Shown here: piece by piece, positions 13,460-25,500 of the stretch
How positions within the stretch are numbered: position 1 is the first letter of the stretch
Layout of the letters: every line of letters begins with the position of its first letter
DNA from: Loxodes magnus
Lineage: Eukaryota; Ciliophora; Karyorelictea; Loxodida; Loxodidae
Assembly (NCBI GenBank): GCA_946699065.1
Contig: CAMPDV010001221.1
Coordinates: 62,001-126,000 of the forward strand
Length of the DNA: 64,000 nt
Direction: 5' to 3'
The notes under the pieces: model-generated
Told to the model about the DNA's origin: nothing
The model's input: only the letters and a program-made list of their open reading frames with translations
Database searches by the model: none
Translations under genes and position numbers: made by a program

Positions 13460-14550
13460 AGCTTTCTTCCTCTTTTTCAAATTTTATTACTTTTCTATTA
13501 ATTTTACATAAATAGTGTAACTTTAATATTTTAATATCTAAATTAATTCCCTGTTTATTAGAAATATGGTAAAACTTAATTATGTTCATTAGCTAAAAAT
13601 TTCTAATATCTTTTTATAGCATTGATTCTATTATTTTTCTATAATTAATTAATTTTTATTTATTTTTTACTTAATAACTTTAAATAAAATATTATAGAAA
13701 TTTAAATCTATTAAAATAATATAATAAATTTTGGAATTAGTTATAAAGCATATTAAAGGTATAACTTTTTTAATAAAAAGATTTACTTTGATAGTATCAT
13801 TTTAAGTTATTAATCTAATTTTATTTCTTTATTTAGTTTTCTAGTATTTTTTATTAAATTCCAGCATCATTTAAACTTTTATTCTTTTCTTCTTTTCTTC
13901 TAAGTTATTATCAGAAAAGTTTTTCTATCAAAGCAAGAATCTATTTATCTGATAAAATTTTGATTGTAATACATTTCGTTTTTAGTCTTTAATAAAATTA
14001 CAAAGTGATGATTGTATTATAAAGATAATAGAATTAAGAACTAGAGAATTATCAACTCTGAGAATATTATTAACTATTAGTAAACTAAATAAGCTAACAT
14101 TCTCTATTTTAAATACTATAATTCTATTAGAAATTAGCATTTTAATATTTGTTGGAAATATTTTGTTATTAAAGAGTTTCTAAAATAAATTTACTAAATT
14201 TACCAATTTAAGTATAATTTTGATTTTTTTAAATAGAAATCACTTTAATGATAGGTTGAGTGAACAATTTATTATATTGAATTTATTTAAGCTATTATAC
14301 CATATTATCAGTAAAAATAATAAATAGATATCATATAATTAGATGGCACAAAAATAAATCCTATAAATGTTATTATTTTATCTGATTAATTATTAGCAAA
14401 AAATTAAATGATGCTAAAATGATACTGACTGATTAGGCTAAGAATTATTAAAATTTTGATGATAGGAAGCTTCATATAAGCAATTAACAGATCTGAAGAC
14501 ATTAAATTTTAATATAAAATAAAAATTTTCACTCTTTTTTTAATTTTCTT
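13460..14550. other. AT-rich spacer
   Basis: AT-rich, with a mildly GC-richer patch at 13.86-14.14 kb that may hold minus-strand coding debris. Nothing is identifiable. Confidence 0.4.
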
Positions 14551-14559
14551 TGATTAAAT

Positions 14560-14880
14560 TAGAAGATTAGAAGTTCATAAATGCTAACCTTCAGGAAGAA
14601 ATTTAAAAGCTAAAATATCTTAACAGAAGCTCACAGAAAAACTGGAAGAGAAAAATCAACAGGATGCAACCAGAATCGAGAACTAAGTATGTCAAATAGA
14701 TTCTTTCCTTAATAGTTAGAAATATAAAATAGTGTCTCAACCCAACTAAAAGGAAGGAAAGCTTGGAGAAGCCCGAGTTCATAATCTCGCCAAAATTGGA
14801 TGTTCCAAAAATTTCTTTTAAATATCAGGGAACATTAATGCTCTTCTTCAGTTTGGCTTTAGATTCCTTTTTTTGGAAAA
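14560..14880 (+). CDS. Conserved-tail family member, coiled coil
   Basis: The plus-strand frame contains KLTEKLEEKNQQDATRIEN, a clear coiled-coil segment, then the family tail GEARVHNLAKIG at about 14770-14800. The shared DNA block here is GCCCGAGTT followed by AATCTCG, as at 9.94 kb. Upstream sequence fades into AT-rich DNA, so the start is unknown and only the 3' part may be present. The function is unknown. Confidence 0.45.
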
Positions 14881-14889
14881 TTTTTTTAA

Positions 14890-17400
14890 GTTAAAAGAAT
14901 AGAAAAAAAGAAAAGAAATATTAATTTATTTTTACCATGTGCTTACATAATGAAAAATATATAGAGAATTTATTGAATAAAAAAATTTAAATTTTATTAG
15001 TCTAATAAAATTGAAATATATATAATGGTAATAGTTAAATAGATAAATAAATATAAATATATTTAATAAGAAATTTATTATCAGTAAATTAAATTATTAT
15101 AGGAACTATAAAATTAAATAATTATAAAATTTAAATCTATTTATTTATTTTTCAATTAATTAAAAGGCAGAAAATAAAAAAGAGATTAATAATCTTTATA
15201 TAATTAAAAAAGTAAAAAATATTATATTAAATTAATTAAAAGCTAAAGAAACTAATCCCTTGTAATTTCAATTTATAAAATTGTTCTTAAAAACTAACTT
15301 TTTGTACCATTTTTAGAATAAAATAGAAAAAATAGTTAATTTAACCAGCTTTAATTTACTAAATAAAAATCTTATTTATTTCATACTTAAGATTTATAAA
15401 TTAAATTACATATTTTTTACGAAAACTATGCTTCTAATGTGAATTTCTGTATTTAAATTAATATAAATTATATAATTTTTTAATTTTAGTAAGTCATTTA
15501 TTTTCTTATTTTAATTATACAATTTTTTTATTCTTATAATAAATTTTATTTCAATCAATTTTATTTCAATCAATTTTATTTCAATCAATTTTAACAAAAT
15601 TTTTTTGATATTTTGTATATATATTTTTAGTTGTTTATGATTTGAAGAATTTAATTAAATTTTTTTATATTCTTTATTTTTTCAAATTAAATCTATTCAA
15701 AATTTTATTAATCCAAAATTAATTTAATAAAGATATAAAATAGATTAAAAATTGCTACTTGCTTCCTATAAAGTATATTGATAATGTTTATTTAAATTAC
15801 TGCTAATAAATCTAAATATATTGTTATTTATGAATGCTTTAATTAAATTATTCGCTATCTAAACTTTTTTTAATACAATTTACATTTTTTCAGCAGTTTG
15901 CTTCCATTTTTATTATTTTTTTAATTATTTGTTTGGTAATTAATTTAAATAATACTTCATAACTATCGCAATAATTGAAATTTCAGAATTAGAAAAAAGG
16001 AAAGATTTTTGTAAGTTCACATTTAATGGTAAAAATACTTGATACACTGGATTAATTATAAATAATACCTTTAACTGAGGTATAAAAGTCTCAATTTTAT
16101 AAATAAATTAACGTTAAATAAATGAAATTAATTCTAAATTAATTAGAAATATATCTCATTCATAATTATATTTAATTAACTATGGATAATTAAATATATA
16201 ATAGTTTAACTATATTAAATCTTTAAAAGGGAGATTTTTAAGTTTATAATACTAACCAATATTTATAAAGTCTCTAGAAATATTACTAGCAAAATGTGAA
16301 TGTAATTTTCATAGTTTAAGTAAAAAATTTGATTCACTATCATCTTAGCAAGAGTAAAAAAGATAAAATTTGACTATAATATATTCAGTATAGATATAAG
16401 TTTTAATAAGACTAAACATTTATTTTCGAATTATCTTAATTGATGCTTTAAATTAATTATAATTTCAAAAGTTTGAATAAAAATATTAAATAATTAAAAT
16501 AAAAAACTCTTTATACTTTAATTTGTTTATTATGCAACTAATATATTTGTAAGCATTTTCTGTTTCTATGATTGAAATAACATTTTTTTCAGTTGATATA
16601 AAACTTATCAAATAAAATAAATAATCATTAACTTAAAAATTAAATTTATTCTTTGAAGCCAAAGAACTAACTATGTTTATGTCTAATTAATTAAATAATT
16701 ATCAAGTAAGATTATTTTTGCTTGGTTTCCTTTAATTAATGATTGCAAGCTTTTTTCTTAGCAAATCATTTTTTGCTTTTAGATAGTTTACCTATATTGT
16801 TTTTATTATAAAAAACTAGATATTAATCTATTTATCTTATCTTATTTGTTCCATCTTTTTAATCAATATATTATAAAAATAATATTTTTATATTTATTTC
16901 TATTTTTAATTTAATTCTTATTATATTTTTCACTTAAATAGTCTTATTTATTTTCGCTTCGAAAAAGAATTTCTAAATAATATACATTAATAAATTGACT
17001 AAAGCTTTAGATTTTTTTTGTTTTAAATAATTTTATTAAATTTGATGTTTCCTCAAATTTCTATCTTATTTATTTTAAATATCAAAAAGTACATTTATTT
17101 TTGATTTATAACTAAAATTTAATTCTAATTTATCATGTTTTTATTATATTTCATATAGTATTAAAATTGTATTGTAATTTCCATCTCAATAATCTTGGTT
17201 CTATTTTTTTAAACATTTTTTTTTCACCTGTTCCTTACCAAATTGCTCCTATAGCTATTTCATTTTTTCATCATTTTGCTCTAAAATTAAATTCTTCTAC
17301 GAAGCAACTTTGATTGAAAATGATATTTTTTAAATCAATTTTTTAAAGTTGTCTTCGAGTAGGGAAGAAGACTTTTTTAATTTTGGTTGTAGGTTAAAAG
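14890..17400. other. Long AT-rich spacer
   Basis: About 2.5 kb of extremely AT-rich DNA with no coding texture until about 17.2 kb, where minus-strand debris next to the LINE begins. The only structured feature is the 15-bp tandem repeat at 15.54 kb. Confidence 0.5.
15544..15593 (+). repeat. 15-bp tandem repeat
   Basis: TTTTATTTCAATCAA is repeated three times in direct tandem with a partial fourth unit. The units are identical, which suggests recent slippage. Confidence 0.85.
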
Positions 17401-18120
17401 TTTAAGTAAGTTATAATTCCTGAAGTTTTTAATCTCTTCGACTAAATCTTGCAGAGTTTTACATTAAGAATAATGTTAATATGTGTCTTATTCCCCGCAA
17501 ATGCAAATTTCAGAGTTTTTTATCCAATAGTGATTTTATTGCAAATATTACCTAATTATTTTTAAAGTCTAAATTTTTGTGTTTTAGGTTCTTACTTCTA
17601 AAGCAGATATATTCACATTTTCAGCGTAATACTCAATTTAAAATATCTAAATACTTCACATGTTGATCAATTTAATAAATTCTTACTATCTTCATCAGAC
17701 GGTAATGTTAAGTCATCTACCTTAATTTTAGAAGCAATTAAACTTCTACAAATTTTAAACAAAAGTTACTTCCAATTAGTTTCCAAATTTCTGATAACAA
17801 TGTCTTTATGGTTATGGCAAGAACGGGACCATGTGAACTTCCTTGAAAAGCTTCATTATTACAATCAAATTTCTCGATAATTTTACGTCTAAAAATAGTT
17901 GTTGTATGTTAGGATGAGAATAAAATTATTGAGACAATTTATCGGAGTAAGCGGTAACTTATAGTTAAGTAAGCGTCCAAGTGGTAAATCCCAGATAATA
18001 GAATCGAAAATTTTATCAAAAGCTTCAAGAGAGATAAAAAGGTGTTTTTCTCTTCCAAATCTTATGTGTAAGTAAATAATTGATTATAAAATCAAATTTG
18101 ATGCATTGTTTTTCTCTTCT

Positions 18121-18134
18121 TTAAAAATCCTTGT
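18121..18134 (+). repeat. Target-site duplication, left copy
   Basis: TTAAAAATCCTTGT, identical to 19026-19039. The two copies bracket the inserted ORF1 element. Confidence 0.85.
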
Positions 18135-19025
18135 AATAAAAAAAATTAAATGGAGTTTTAAAATCTTGTTCCCGGCTTTTTCTTGAGCAAAGAAGAGAAA
18201 AAAGCCCTAGAGAAAAAGCTGGCATAAAAAAAGTATCAAGAGTCTTCTTCTCCCCACTTACAAAACTAATAAAGAATCTAATAACTATAATAAACACCTC
18301 CTAAAGTAATAAAAAGAAAGGAATCTAATATAATAACAGGAAAAGAACTTCATCAAAGATAATTAAAAAGGAAATCAATATTTAACAGTTAGTATTTGAA
18401 ATATACAATCTCTAGGAAGAGATTAAAATGCTTAAGTAGGAAAACTAAGAACTAAGAAACTTATTATCGCTTGGATAAGATAACTTAGAGATTAGAATTA
18501 TTAACTAATAAAGGGAACTCCAAGCATATTGGAAAATTTAAACTGAACATAGATAAGAAGCAACAAGGCTTGGAAATATCGTATAAGAACAAGAGTTGGA
18601 GTTTATTAAGCAAAAGAATATTAGCACAAACATAACTAATTAGATAATTTAGATGGAGATAGAATAAAAAGAGGTTATAAATCGAAAACCAATCAGATAA
18701 GTAAGGAAGAAATGCTACTACTGTAAGAGTAAGTGACGTTTGTACAAGAATTGCTAAAAATTTTAGAATTTCATGAAAAATTTTGGGGTAAAGAATAAGA
18801 AAAATACTAGAGGCTCTATTGCAACTAGCATGGAGATATTTACAGAAGAAAATGATGTGAAGTACCTTTTGAAATATTAAGAACAAGAAATCAAAGAAAC
18901 TGAGAAGACCTTAGTGAAAATAATTTCATTAGATCAAAAATGATGAGAAGTGTTGCTGATAAAACTACTTATTTTAAACGGTGTCCAGATTGGCACAGTT
19001 GAACATTTTAATTTCATTATTATTA
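18135..19025 (+). mobile_element. ORF1-only element nested in the LINE reverse transcriptase
   Basis: An 891-bp plus-strand unit bounded by a perfect 14-bp direct repeat. It holds a coiled-coil/Gln-rich ORF1 and a knuckle variant, CYYCKSKWRLYKNC, in which Trp is TGA and the usual His is Arg. The tail (TSMEIFTEE) resembles the other copies, and the 3' end is a short ATT-rich run. On both sides the opposite-strand LINE sequence continues directly within the polymerase, at the QGFLKKR block. The element therefore inserted into an existing LINE copy and is younger than it. It carries no reverse transcriptase of its own. Confidence 0.8.
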
Positions 19026-19039
19026 TTAAAAATCCTTGT
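19026..19039 (+). repeat. Target-site duplication, right copy
   Basis: TTAAAAATCCTTGT, identical to 18121-18134. Confidence 0.85.
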
Positions 19040-19799
19040 TACAAGAGGTGTATGAGTTTTCTTTCTAATGTATTCATAATTTTTTAAAGTAATTATTTTA
19101 TCAAATAATTTGGGGATAACATTTATAAGTGTGATTCATCTCCAGTTCTATCAATTAATCTCTGATCCTATTTTACAATTAGAAGGATTCTAATTTGTTT
19201 TAGTTAGTTTGGAATTTTGTGCTCTTTTAAGATTATTCATAAATATCTAAAGTATTTTATTAAATTATTATTGGCATATTTGATGAGCTCAGTTTTGATA
19301 GCATCCCCTTCATGCTCTTTATTATTTGCCAATTTCCTGATGATTTTTTTAGTTTCTATTGAGTTTATAAAACTAAATTCTTACTTATAAGTAGTTTTAT
19401 ATTTTCTAAAAAATCAAAATTTTTAAAATTATTTTCAATTTTTAAGTTACAGTTCTTCGATTCTTCTTCATCAATTTTATTATTTTTAATAAAAAAATTG
19501 TCTTCCCAGTTGTTTATAAATAAAAAAAATTCAGAATTCAAATACATTTTGTGTTTACATGGATTTAGGAATTTTCTTGTCTATAAAAACATTTTGAAAT
19601 GATTAGTTCATTTTTTCTATATCTTTTTTGGTTTGTCTTATCTTGTATTTTCAATAATTATATTTATATTTATTAAATTTTCTAGTTTTTTCTAATGCTA
19701 ATTAGATAACTTTCAAGCTTACTTTTCCAATCAAAACTATAGTTTTAATATAAACTATTTGTTCTTATTTAGAAGCATAAAAATTATATAAGATAAATC

Positions 19800-20330
19800 A
19801 ATTAACGTGATAACTGCCTTCAATAGGCTGATCACGGTTGATTAAAAAATTATTGGTAATTATCCCCATATTCTTGAATTTCTTCGTCAAGATCAATTTC
19901 TTCTATTACATACCTTTCGATAGCGATTTAGCCCTTCTTTACGATTGGAATCTTATTCAAATCTCAGTCTTTGCCGAATATTAGTCTGGTTCTTCTCTCT
20001 TATGCATTAGCAATGTCTACCAGATGCTGATCTCCATTGTACAATTTTCTTCTAAATATTTTTCCATTTGCAGGGCAGTAAAGTTTATTCAGTTTGTTCC
20101 AAATTTTCTAATTTTTATTTAAATTGGAATTTTCTGCAGTTTTTATATAAATATCATATTTTAAAGCTGTAGAAACATCTTGAATTACAGTTTTTTGTAT
20201 CGTGCCCTGATTTTTCAAATTTTTTCGCATTTAAATTTTTTTTCCGATTAGAAAAAAATTTGGAATTTTGTTATTCCACAATCATAGGATTATTATAAAG
20301 GAAAAGAAGTTATTACTAATTATTTTCCCT
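19800..20330 (-). mobile_element. ORF1-type tail, or LINE linker, between endonuclease and polymerase
   Basis: The minus strand reads cleanly as KLYCPANGKIFRRKLYNGDQ, then a stretch with RLIFGKDWDLNKIP and ERYVIEEIDLDEEIQEYG, with TGA for Trp. The first block matches the tail after the zinc knuckle of the 53-kb ORF1 copy at both DNA and protein level (YCSPEGKIQKKNIQSGDQ), and more loosely the 30- and 40-kb copies. Either another ORF1 element lies here between the two LINE domains, or the LINE linker and the ORF1 tail are related. No intact knuckle is seen upstream. Confidence 0.4.
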
Positions 20331-20685
20331 ATTATTTTATTTTAGTTTAGCTCCGTTTTTTCCAGCTCTTTGCTAAGTTGAGAGTTTGAGGCTTTGTTAC
20401 TTAATTCGTTTTAAATAATTGATTTTCACTTTATAATTATTGCACAGTAAAAATCAAAGATTCAATCCGTTAATTCAGATCAAATAATGACTATTACATC
20501 TTTTTATTTTCCGTTTCTAGGGAGTATATTTCAATGAGAGAATTTTATTAGTCTATGTTCTCCTAATTATAATATCCTTCAAGATAGTCAGTTTTGTTTA
20601 GATTTTAGCGAACTTTACCCTCTATTTAATGAGCCTTTTTATTTAAAATTAGCAGAATATAATCATAAAAAGAACTTGGATTATA

Positions 20686-20716
20686 GAGTGCGTAGAACCT
20701 CAATGGTGCGCAGCTC
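20686..20716 (-). repeat. GC-rich hairpin motif, copy 1
   Basis: On the minus strand this is GAGCTGCGCACCA, a short loop, then a partner ending CTACGCACTC. It matches the hairpins at 48303-48333 and 59259-59290, including flanking TATAATC. It lies between the endonuclease and polymerase parts of the LINE and stands out as GC-rich in AT-rich surroundings. The inner stem is the most decayed of the three. Confidence 0.65.
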
Positions 20717-21419
20717 TTTATATTAAACTTCCAAAATTTCTTCTTTATTAATTCAAAATTATTTAAGCATCCTTCAAATTTAGTGCTATTTACTTTTTGT
20801 ATAGCTAAATTCCAAACCTAATAAGTCTTGAAATTTACATGTAAATTATTAAAGCTTAAATCATTTATTATTTGAAAATTATATACTTCAATGAAAATTA
20901 ATATTTAAAGGCATTATCTTATAAGTCGTATCTATTGTTACTTCCATAATCTTATAAAAGAGCATTGGAAACTCCCATTAATAGGATAGTTTCCTACTAC
21001 ATTAAGAAAAAGATCTAAGTTTTAATATGATTATTCTTAATTATTATAGGTTTTTCGCCATTTGGAATATAGCATGTTATGAAATGAAAATTGCTATTTT
21101 TACTATTAGAGACTAATCATTTTATTCTTTTAAATATATCTTTATTTACATCGAATCAAAATTTTTTTAAATAAGCAAGCAGATTCCACCATCTCTTTGA
21201 GTTTCATCACAGTTTTTATAATAAGTTCTATATTTTTAATTATATAAGAAAAAGTCTTGATGCTGTTAAATCTTATTGATGTAAAAAAGGCAAGCATTAT
21301 AATATAATATAGCATAACAATTTAGATTAATGTGGCGTAACCTTTATTTGGCTTGTTACGAATAAAAAAGTTTAATGATAAGTAAAAGCGTTTATCTCAT
21401 ACTTACTTCCTCTTCCTTG

Positions 21420-22470
21420 TCATGAGTCTTGATGATTTAAAGATTTTTTTCCGATAGGTAAAATCTCTATCATTTTCTATTGACTTCATTAACTGTTTGT
21501 TAGTCATAGAAAGCTTCTTTGCTTTTTTTGAGTTTTTTCTATAAAGTAAGCCTTCATTTGTTCAGTATATTTAAAAAAAATGTTAGCATAATATTCCTAT
21601 TATTCTCTTTTATTTTTATTAAAATTGATAACGAATTTTTATTTTATGCTCCGGCCGTTTACAATACCATCATATCATCTTTTTATGATAAGGAATCTCT
21701 TCAGTCAAAATATTTTCTACAGTTTTAATATCTTAAGGAAGTTTAGGTTAAAATCTATCTTTATAATCCTAAAAAATTTTTAGAGCTAATGAAAAGCTTT
21801 TTAAGTAAAGCAATATCCATAAATTACTATAAAGCAAGTCTATTTTTATATATTGTAGACTTGGTATGTCTCTGAAACTTCTTTAAGTTATTACTTTCAT
21901 ATGTAATCAGCTAAGGTTTATCTAAACATAATTCTTTATTTTACTTTAATTTCCTTACATTTCAATAAACCTAAAAATTCTTAATGCCTGATCTTACTCT
22001 AGTATTATAGACGTTACTTAAAACTCCTGAACTTAATTAAGTAATTTTCCCTTCGCCTTACCAAGTAATTAATCTAAATCCTATACAGCTAATATGATAA
22101 GAATTTAATTCCTTTATTTCTTAATAACGTAACTAAAAAGAGACATCCTTCCATTATTTAAGTTATATTGGAGGTTATTACTCTATATTCATTGGGTCGT
22201 TGAAATATTAAGTTGCTGGCTTAGAGTTTCTGGATTTATAAATTTCCTTTATGATATACTTTGCTTATGAAAATTTTCCTTAAATTTGCAACAGAGACAG
22301 TCTAGAACTAATTCCTATCGTAAAGTTGATTTTTCAGATTTTAAAATTTCCATAGAGATTACTAAATCATTAGTTCGTTAGAAAAGTTCTCTAATAGCCT
22401 TTCTAATTCTTAATTCCATCGAAGGATATAAAGTTTTTGGCCACATTCTACTAGGAGTTATTAGATTTTG
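21420..22470 (-). CDS. Unknown ORF, divergent from the giant gene
   Basis: The minus strand holds one frame for about 300 codons. It begins near SRMWPKTLYPSMELRIRKA and includes ILKSEKSTLRQELVLDCLCC, a coiled-coil-like part, then SLALKIFQDYKDRFQPKL and IPYHKKMIWWYCKRPEHK. Trp codons include TGA. I do not recognise the family. It lies head-to-head with the giant gene, with only about 50 bp between them, and directly upstream of the LINE endonuclease on the same strand. It could therefore be a host gene or the first ORF of that LINE. The plus-strand 69-codon ORF inside it is a shadow. Confidence 0.45.
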
Positions 22471-22523
22471 TTGAAAGGCTTGCTATTTCTTAAGCATTAT
22501 TCTATATAATATATTTATAATTT

Positions 22524-25500
22524 ATGCATTTTTAAGTACTTAATTATTTATTTGTATTGGAATTAATATTATAATATACTAATTTTTATGTAATTTAACT
22601 TATCTTCTCCTTTGATTCTAATTCATAAATACAAAGTACCTTTTATCCATTTTAAGTTTTAAAGTGGAGTAAGTTTGGAGATTAATTTATTTGATTTCTA
22701 TAGCATACATTATGAATTAAGTAAATGTATCATATTCTTATAATAGTTTTCTATCTATTTTAATTGCTAATGAATTAACATCACAAGTGTATGATTTATT
22801 TTACAAGATAGTGTAATAAATCTATTTTAATGATAGTAATAGATTCTATTTTTATGAATGTTATACTTCATGCATTACTGAACTTTTCACTTTTAAAGTT
22901 GTATTTCAATATTGTCTATTCAATATCGGTGTTTTACAGTCAAACAATATGTTGCATTGGACTGTGCATTCCTTAATTACATTATGTTTCTTTTCGATTT
23001 CTCTTCCCATTTTGTGTTAGTATAATCTAATTAGCAGAAAGAGATGGAACTTTATCATTTCTTGATGAAGTGAGAAAATTAATGGTAAATAGAAACGAGG
23101 TTTAAGGGTGTTTAAGGTAAGATTTGAAAGAAATAGAAGAGAAAAAATATTTTATTGAGAGATGCTTGAAATATAGTATGTGACTATGATGTTGTTTTTT
23201 TTTCATATAACTCATTGAATTAAACTGTCTAGGTAGCTTAGCTTTATTTTAAAGGTTTAAAAATACTGAATCATAGAATCTTACTTTTATTTCTAATGCT
23301 TTGACAATCAAGAATAAGCATTAAATTTTTGTTCAATTTCATATTCATAATTTTTAATCAGTTAAGACTATTAAAGATTTGGGATATTATAAGCTTCTTA
23401 CAATTTTGAATCATTTAATCTATCAAAACTTGAATCAATTTTAGACTGACTAGTTAGAAACTTAATTATATACATATTATGAACTGATATCTATTTTTTC
23501 TACATTTAATAAATCTTAATTTTAAAATAATACCTTTTCCTTAGTTTCTTCTTTACTAGATTGATTTGGTTGCTTTAAATACGATTTAGTTTATTTTTTG
23601 ATATTTATCTTAAATTTCAAGAAAAAATTAAAAATTTAAAAATTTTCACTTTTTTCCCTTTTTTTAATAATCTTGCACTAATTGAAGGAAACCAATTTTT
23701 ATCTTGCTCCTTTTTCTTTTTAAAGTATTGAGATCTTTATCAAAAATAAATTTGGTATCAAAATCTTAAACTTGATTCAAATTAATTTATCACTATTAAT
23801 CCTTGGATCAAAGTTTAATTCCAATCGTAAATAATAGTTCCAATAATTATTTATTAATTCTTAATAATTTTTTTCCTTTTTTCCTTGATTTTATATTGTT
23901 ATTTATATAATTAAAATTTAATCCGTGAAAAGATTGCAAGAGATTCTGAAAATTATAATCTTAAAAATTTATTTAGCGAAAATAGTCATTTTATTACACT
24001 TTTACTATTTTAATTGAAGTATCTAAATCTATAAATAAACTTAAATTTGATTATCTTGTCTTATAATTCATATTTAGTCTTATTATTAAAATCTTTTTTG
24101 AATTCAAAAGTATTTTTCTAACTACTGCTAAAAGTATTATTTTTTATCTAAGTTAAAGTTATTTTATTTCATTAATAAATTGGTTTCCATGAGTCTTATC
24201 ATTTTAAATTTAAAGTTTTAATTCATCAAATAATATTTGAATGTTTTCGTTTTCTTTTAAAGCTCATTTTTATAAATATTTTGAGGATAATAATATCTCC
24301 CAATTTAAAATCAATTTACTCACATGATATTTATATTTTTTACTGTTTATTAATAGTTAAACATAAATCTTAAGTTTGTATACTTATTGAATATCATAAT
24401 TTCTATTTTCAATTGGATTTTAGTTTCTATCCAAAAAATTCCCTTTTTCCTCCTCTTTGCGTTATTAATTATATCTTATTTTTATAAAGATAATTCGTAT
24501 CTTTTTATTTGATATTAAGCGATTTACTTATTTTAAATCTATAAATATGTTTTTAAGTCATTAATTTAAGCTACGGTGGTGTTTTCATATCTAAAGACCT
24601 TCTAAGCATTTTATAGGATTTTAATTATTTTATTTTATTTCTGCTGGTTACAGTTTTTTGTCAAATATAATGAATTAAAGATTTCATTTAGCTCATTAAA
24701 CGTAGTGAATATGATTTATTTTATTGAAGGCTTTCGCATATCTACATATGCTCCATTAAAGTATTTTCTGCTTCTTTATTTTTCATTAAAGAAGAGATGC
24801 TTAAATTTTGAGTTGACAAACTTTTTATTTTCCCCATTTTTTATGAAAAGTCTTATTTAATAAAAATATAAATATCATTCTAATATAAGAAAAATCACTA
24901 TTTTAAAAGATTAGAATCTGATATATAAGAGTCTTATTTTATATGGTTTGTTATATAGCTTTTTGAGAATATTTAACTATTACAATTAACTTTGCAAATT
25001 TAAATATAAAGAAATATGTTAATTTCACTATTTGAATGAGTTGGAAACGAAAAATACCCAAGAGATAGATGAAGAAAGTAAGAAGAGATAGGAGTTAGAG
25101 AGTAGGGATGAGATAGAAATGGCGTTAAAAAAATTTATTAATGTTTTTAATAGAATGAAGCAATTCCTCAAAAGAAGGAGTAAAAAAGTATTAGTTTTAT
25201 AAGAAAATTAAAATGGTATTATTATAAATTATGCTTATTTCACTTTTGACTATTTCAGTTTTCATTATAATAATAAATTAAATGGTTTTAAATACATGAC
25301 ATCTCATTATTGGTAACTAGATTAGTAAAATTCCGTTAAAGACAAGTAAAACACTTTTTGATTCTATGCAGAGTTTTATAATAACTTTAACTAAGAGCTT
25401 ATTCATAGAAATAATCTGGAGCTACGTTTATGTTTTGTACTAGGAGTTATTTTCAAATAATTTAGTCTAACATTTTTTTATTCAGCACTAAACCATTTTA

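Larger units (their letters stand above)
17440..21330 (-). mobile_element. LINE ORF2: AP endonuclease and reverse transcriptase
   Basis: A minus-strand non-LTR retrotransposon. In order: an AP-endonuclease segment at about 21.15-21.23 kb (CDETQRDGGICLLIQK, the GG-v-iL-vk block) with a strand like VVGNYPINGSF after it; the start of the polymerase at about 19.08-19.36 kb (AIKTELIKYANNNLIKYF, then EHKIPNQLKQIRILLI); the QGFLKKR block; HLFISLEAFDKIFDS (RT motif with the first catalytic Asp region) at about 17.99-18.05 kb; a GSSHGPVL-like block; and KVDDLTLPSDED, the 'xxDD' motif, at about 17.69-17.73 kb. Several frame changes show it is dead. It is split by an ORF1 element at 18135-19025. The C-terminal Cys/His part is not seen. 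Confidence 0.75.

Noticed and set aside
18485-18886. Minus-strand 133-codon ORF
   Set aside because: Antisense of the nested ORF1 element, whose plus-strand frame carries the zinc knuckle variant.
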